Source: Methyloradius palustris (GTDB lineage Bacteria > Pseudomonadota > Gammaproteobacteria > Burkholderiales > Methylophilaceae). From it: DNA of 64,000 nucleotides. The notes under the pieces were generated by a model, which made no database searches, was not told the origin of the DNA, and saw only the letters and a program-made list of their open reading frames with translations. The stretch lies in NCBI RefSeq assembly GCF_019703875.1, contig NZ_AP024110.1, positions 1,736,001-1,800,000 on the forward strand, written 5' to 3'. The translations under genes were made by a program, and so were the position numbers. Below are positions 60,347-64,000 of the stretch, in pieces (position 1 is the first letter of the stretch; the number at the start of each line of letters is the position of its first letter).

Positions 60347-61984
60347 TTAGCCTTTTGTTCCTGCTTTATGGTCAAGCGCCGCCTGAATATAGGCCTTGAA
60401 TAATGGGTGCCCGGTACGTGGGTTAGAGGTAAATTCTGGGTGGAACTGGCAAGCCACAAACCATGGATGCACGTTTTGCGGCAGTTCAATCATTTCACAG
60501 AGGTTTTCAGTCGGAGTACGTGCCGAGATCACCAAGCCAGCCGACTTCAATTGTTCAACATAATTGTTATTCACTTCATAGCGATGGCGATGACGTTCAT
60601 TGACTTCAAGGCCGTAAATCCCAGCCGCCATGGTGTCAGGCACAATCGGACAGCGTTGTGCGCCTAAGCGCATCGTGCCACCTAGATCAGACTCTTCAGA
60701 GCGGGTTTCGATTTTGCCATCTGCTGCTTGCCACTCGGTAATCAAGCCTATCAATGGATGCGGCGCGTCTGGATTGAATTCAGTGCTATTGGCATCTTTC
60801 AGATTCGCGACATTGCGCGCAAACTCAATGACAGCCAGTTGCATACCAAGACAAATACCTAAATAGGGAATTTTCTGTTCGCGTGCATAGCCAATCGCGG
60901 CGATCTTGCCTTCGGTGCCACGTTTACCAAAACCGCCTGGCACCAAGATCGCATCCATCTTAGCTAAAGCAGCTGTGCCATTCACTTCAATATCTTCTGA
61001 GTCTATGTAGTGGATACGTACTTTTGAATGTGTATGAATACCTGCGTGAATCAACGCCTCAGTCAGTGATTTGTATGATTCAGTTAAATCAACATATTTG
61101 CCGACGAATGCCACATTCACTTCAAACTGTGGTTTTGCCAATGACTCAACAATCTTCTTCCAGCTTGATAAATCTGCTGCTTTGGCCAGAATATTTAACT
61201 TATGACAGACAATCTCGTCCAGCATCTGGTCGTGCAAAAAACCAGGAATTTGGTAAATCGAAGTAGCGTCAACTGCTGATATCACAGCCTCTGGCGCTAC
61301 ATTGGTAAACAAGGCAATTTTACGGCGCTCATCATCAGGAATACTGCGGTCGGCACGGCACAGCAATATATCTGGCTGAATACCGATCTCACGCAGCTCT
61401 TTTACAGAGTGCTGAGTAGGTTTGGTTTTCAGCTCACCAGCAGCTGATATCCAAGGCAATAAGGTCAGATGGATATAACAGGCATTGTTGCGGCCTTCTT
61501 CAAAACCCATCTGGCGGATTGCTTCGAGGAATGGCAATGACTCAATGTCACCTACCGTGCCACCCACTTCAACAATCGCGACATCAGCGCCTTCAGCACC
61601 ACGCTTAATATGAAGTTTTATTTCGTCCGTGATATGTGGGATCACCTGGACGGTTTTACCCAGATATTCGCCGCGACGTTCTTTTTTAATCACGGTTTCA
61701 TAAATCTGACCCGTGGTGAAATTATTACGCTTACCCATGCGTGCACTAATGAAGCGTTCGTAATGGCCTAAGTCCAAATCGGTTTCTGCGCCATCATCTG
61801 TGACAAACACTTCACCATGTTGAAAAGGACTCATGGTGCCAGGGTCAACGTTAATGTATGGGTCTAACTTGAGCATGGTGACTTTAATCCCACGCGATTC
61901 GAGAATGGCGCCAAGGCTTGCAGCTGCAATGCCTTTGCCTAAAGAAGAAACAACCCCGCCGGTAACAAATACATATTTAGTCAT
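60347..61984 (-). CDS. pyrG: CTP synthase
   Basis: Aminates UTP to CTP with glutamine. A 545-residue enzyme: synthetase domain beginning TKYVFVTGGVVSSLGKGI, and a C-terminal class I amidotransferase with nucleophile Cys in YLGICLGMQLAV and the FHPEF dyad. Normal length. It heads the pyrG-kdsA-eno-ftsB group. Confidence 0.97.
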   Translation of the reverse strand: MTKYVFVTGGVVSSLGKGIAAASLGAILESRGIKVTMLKLDPYINVDPGTMSPFQHGEVFVTDDGAETDLDLGHYERFISARMGKRNNFTTGQIYETVIKKERRGEYLGKTVQVIPHITDEIKLHIKRGAEGADVAIVEVGGTVGDIESLPFLEAIRQMGFEEGRNNACYIHLTLLPWISAAGELKTKPTQHSVKELREIGIQPDILLCRADRSIPDDERRKIALFTNVAPEAVISAVDATSIYQIPGFLHDQMLDEIVCHKLNILAKAADLSSWKKIVESLAKPQFEVNVAFVGKYVDLTESYKSLTEALIHAGIHTHSKVRIHYIDSEDIEVNGTAALAKMDAILVPGGFGKRGTEGKIAAIGYAREQKIPYLGICLGMQLAVIEFARNVANLKDANSTEFNPDAPHPLIGLITEWQAADGKIETRSEESDLGGTMRLGAQRCPIVPDTMAAGIYGLEVNERHRHRYEVNNNYVEQLKSAGLVISARTPTENLCEMIELPQNVHPWFVACQFHPEFTSNPRTGHPLFKAYIQAALDHKAGTKG

Positions 61985-62352
61985 ATTTAAGCTTAAAGAT
62001 TAGCAATCTGAGGACATTGCGGACGGGAGTACATTTTACTGGAAACAGTCGGATGCCACAATTAAACAGCAATTAAACTTGGGCTTAAATTCAGCCTATA
62101 ACAGCCAGTTTAAATATTGGGGTCACTCGCCATGGCGACCATATTCTTTTTAGCTATTAGCTCATGCCGAAATAGGAGTAATTCCTATCCACAAAATCTG
62201 TGGATAATTTTGTGGATAGCTGTGACTTAAAAATGTAACTCATGAATCCATAAGCCTTTTTTTGAAACGCCTATTTTTTAACCGTATTTTTTTATTATAT
62301 AAATCAACGGCTTACTGTATGTCATTGGATTGCTATGGTTTTTTGACCTAAG
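61985..62352. other. 368-bp intergenic region with DnaA-box cluster
   Basis: No gene is seen. It holds the upstream region of pyrG, three DnaA-box-like sequences (62185-62219), and an AT-rich tract with runs of T at about 62250-62310 next to the tatD 3' end. Confidence 0.6.
62185..62219. promoter_or_regulatory. Cluster of three DnaA-box-like sequences
   Basis: CTATCCACA (62185-62193), TGTGGATAA (62199-62207, perfect match to TTATCCACA on the other strand) and TGTGGATAG (62211-62219). Three boxes in 35 bases is far above chance. A nearby T-rich tract resembles an unwinding element, but no dnaA, rpmH or other origin genes are near. Confidence 0.6.
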
Positions 62353-63177
62353 TTAAAGTAGCACTTGAGGTGGTGTGCATAACTGCGCTAATTTTGGTAA
62401 TACTTGCAGCGCATTCTTTGTTGTAATATCAGCCACTTGCGCACTATTTAAGCCACGTAATTGGCCGAAGACTTCAGAAATTCTTAAAAGTTCATGCGGG
62501 CTATTACGTCCATGGTGCCCTAACCATTCTGGTGGAATATCAGGAGCATCCGTCTCCAGTACAACCGCCTCTACAGGCAGTGTGGTGGCTAATTCACGAA
62601 TTTTTAATGCGCGTGGATACGTCATTGCGCCACCAAACCCCAACTTGAAACCTAACCTGATAAATTCGTTGGCTTGTTGAAAACTGCCGTTGAAAGCATG
62701 CGCAATTCCGCCACTCACTTTAATCCGCCGCAAATGCTTAAGTACATCATCCACTGAACGACGCACATGCAAAATCACGGGCAAGTCAAAGTCACGCGCG
62801 ACTTTTAACTGCTCTGAGAAAAAATACTCCTGGCGTTCGCGCCCACCATTTTGGGTGGCTTGATCCACAAAGAAATCTAGGCCTATCTCGCCTACTGCAA
62901 CAGGTTGATTTTGCGTGGCTAAACTTTGCTCAATCGTTACCCTGAGGAGAGCAAGGTCAGACTCTTGCGACTGATCAACATACAAAGGATGAATGCCCAG
63001 CGCATAAGCACAATGCGGGTATTCGCTCGCTAATGCTTGCACGACTGCAAAATTGCTACGCATCACGGCGGGTACCACGATTAATTCGACCCCATTCTGC
63101 AAGGCTAGCGTAGCCACCGCATTACGATCCGCATCAAACTCGCTTGCATCCAGATGGCAGTGCGTATCGATGAGCAT
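62353..63177 (-). CDS. TatD family metal-dependent hydrolase
   Basis: A 274-residue amidohydrolase-fold protein: N-terminal DTHCHLD metal motif (4-10), GEIGLDFF, HVRRS and the late VLETDAPDIPPEW with its metal Asp. TatD-family members act as 3'-5' DNA exonucleases or DNA repair nucleases. Length is normal. Same strand as ribD, 7 bases after it. Confidence 0.9.
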   Translation of the reverse strand: MLIDTHCHLDASEFDADRNAVATLALQNGVELIVVPAVMRSNFAVVQALASEYPHCAYALGIHPLYVDQSQESDLALLRVTIEQSLATQNQPVAVGEIGLDFFVDQATQNGGRERQEYFFSEQLKVARDFDLPVILHVRRSVDDVLKHLRRIKVSGGIAHAFNGSFQQANEFIRLGFKLGFGGAMTYPRALKIRELATTLPVEAVVLETDAPDIPPEWLGHHGRNSPHELLRISEVFGQLRGLNSAQVADITTKNALQVLPKLAQLCTPPQVLL

Positions 63178-63184
63178 CTATCTA

Positions 63185-64000
63185 CTACTCAGAAGAGTAA
63201 ATCGGCTTGGCGATGATGCGAATATCCGCGCCAAATTGTCGGGTATCTTTCACTTCAAGACCAATGCGTTGCTTCATGTCTGTAAAAGTGGGCAACTCAA
63301 AGATACCGCGTGCCTGGTTACCCAGTAAAACTGGCGCGTAATAAAGCACCAGCTCATCAACCAGCTTATGCTTCATCAGAGCGCCATTCAAGGTTTGTCC
63401 TGCCTCAACCATAAGTTCATTGATGCCAAGCTCTGCAAGATGGCTTAACAGGCTTTTCAGGCATACCTTGCCACTAGCATCTGTCAGCTGAATGAGTTTT
63501 AAGCCTGCCGCCTGTAAAACATCGATTTTGGCTTGAGCTGCATTGGCATAAACTACCAGCGCATTGCCTTGAAGTATTTTAGCGTTAGCTGAAATGCGCA
63601 ATTGGCTGTCGACAATCACTCGCAAAGGTTGACGGCCAATCTCTATAGTCCGCACATCCATATGCGGATCATCCGCCAGTACTGTGCCTATGCCAGTGAG
63701 TATTGCACATGAACGTGCGCGCCAATGCTGCACGTCACGCCTTGCAGGCTCACCAGTAATCCATTTGCTTTCGCCATTCGCGAGAGCAGTACGGCCGTCC
63801 AAGCTCGCTGCTACTTTAGTGCGGACATAAGGTAATTGGCGCGTCATGCGCGATATAAAACCAACATTCAGTTCGCGCGCTTGCCCTTCCATTAGGCCAG
63901 AAGCGACTTCAATACCATGTGCCTGCAGGCGAGCAAGGCCACTGCCTGCAACTTTTGGGTTTGGATCCTGCATGGCCACAATCACACGCTTAACTCCCGC
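63185..64000 (-). CDS. ribD: Riboflavin biosynthesis protein RibD, reductase part (5' end outside window)
   Basis: The C-terminal 271 residues of bifunctional RibD: the end of the deaminase domain (AGVKRVIVAMQDPNPKVAGSGLARLQAHGIEV) and the reductase domain from YVRTKVAASLDGRTALANGESKWITG to the end. It converts the deaminated pyrimidine to its ribityl form in riboflavin synthesis. The frame is open through the window edge, so the zinc deaminase motifs lie beyond. Upstream of the TatD-like gene. Confidence 0.93.
   Translation of the reverse strand, partial: AGVKRVIVAMQDPNPKVAGSGLARLQAHGIEVASGLMEGQARELNVGFISRMTRQLPYVRTKVAASLDGRTALANGESKWITGEPARRDVQHWRARSCAILTGIGTVLADDPHMDVRTIEIGRQPLRVIVDSQLRISANAKILQGNALVVYANAAQAKIDVLQAAGLKLIQLTDASGKVCLKSLLSHLAELGINELMVEAGQTLNGALMKHKLVDELVLYYAPVLLGNQARGIFELPTFTDMKQRIGLEVKDTRQFGADIRIIAKPIYSSE

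Noticed and set aside
62150..62320. Chromosomal origin of replication
   Set aside because: DnaA boxes and an AT-rich tract are present, but only three boxes are seen and none of dnaA, dnaN, rpmH, gyrB or parAB is near. Kept as a DnaA-box cluster only.

Overview
The window looks like a chromosome segment of a betaproteobacterial methylotroph, most likely Methylophilaceae and close to Methylotenera. The reasons are an mxaRSACKL methanol-oxidation maturation cluster, adjacent pgl, gnd and zwf (the oxidative branch of the ribulose monophosphate cycle), and typical betaproteobacterial gene order in pyrG-kdsA-eno-ftsB, hom-thrC, fabA-fabB and metG/apbC. The genus is an inference; no rRNA is present to confirm it.

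1-26.3 kb and 42.2-64 kb are ordinary core chromosome. From left to right: a YihY/BrkB membrane protein, a methyltransferase, the GTPase RbgA, Rep helicase, an MFS exporter, an AsmA protein, a cation diffusion facilitator and a ComEA-like protein (0-10.5 kb). Then come metG/apbC, pgl/gnd/zwf, dcd, a broken GIY-YIG gene framed by REP-like inverted repeats, a large basic amino acid decarboxylase and folA (10.5-21.4 kb). The GlrK-QseG-GlrR two-component operon follows. Behind it are two matches to the GlrR site TGTC-N10-GACA and a near-perfect sigma-54 promoter reading into a secreted EF-hand/BON protein gene (21.4-26.2 kb). On the right are hom-thrC and alaA, fabB-fabA, mxaRSACKL, ygfX/ygfZ, a diguanylate cyclase, ftsB-eno-kdsA-pyrG, a cluster of DnaA-box-like sequences, a TatD nuclease and the 3' part of ribD.

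The main discovery is a 15.4 kb element (about 26781-42216) inserted inside the host thymidylate synthase gene thyA. The N-terminal 95 codons lie at 42217-42501 and the C-terminal 170 at 26269-26781. Joined at the break they give exactly 264 residues, the length of E. coli ThyA. The element has 11-bp terminal inverted repeats (CATTTTCCCAC) and a large tyrosine recombinase with a small companion ORF at one end. Beside the recombinase is a complete, different thymidylate synthase of the 283-residue Vibrio/Shewanella type, which should replace the enzyme the insertion destroys.

The rest of the element is an AT-rich series of small, mostly single-gene modules. Most cargo genes point the same way and many encode secreted proteins or lipoproteins of unknown function. 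At least 13 copies of a hairpin motif with a conserved loop (TGRCTGCT-WTGGGTCG or TGCTATTGGCCG) lie mostly just after the stop codons. Several are followed by a conserved right half ending in GTTAGGG that resembles the 3' half of integron attC sites. The island therefore looks like a cassette array without an integron integrase, carried by a thyA-targeting element that brings its own replacement for the gene it breaks.
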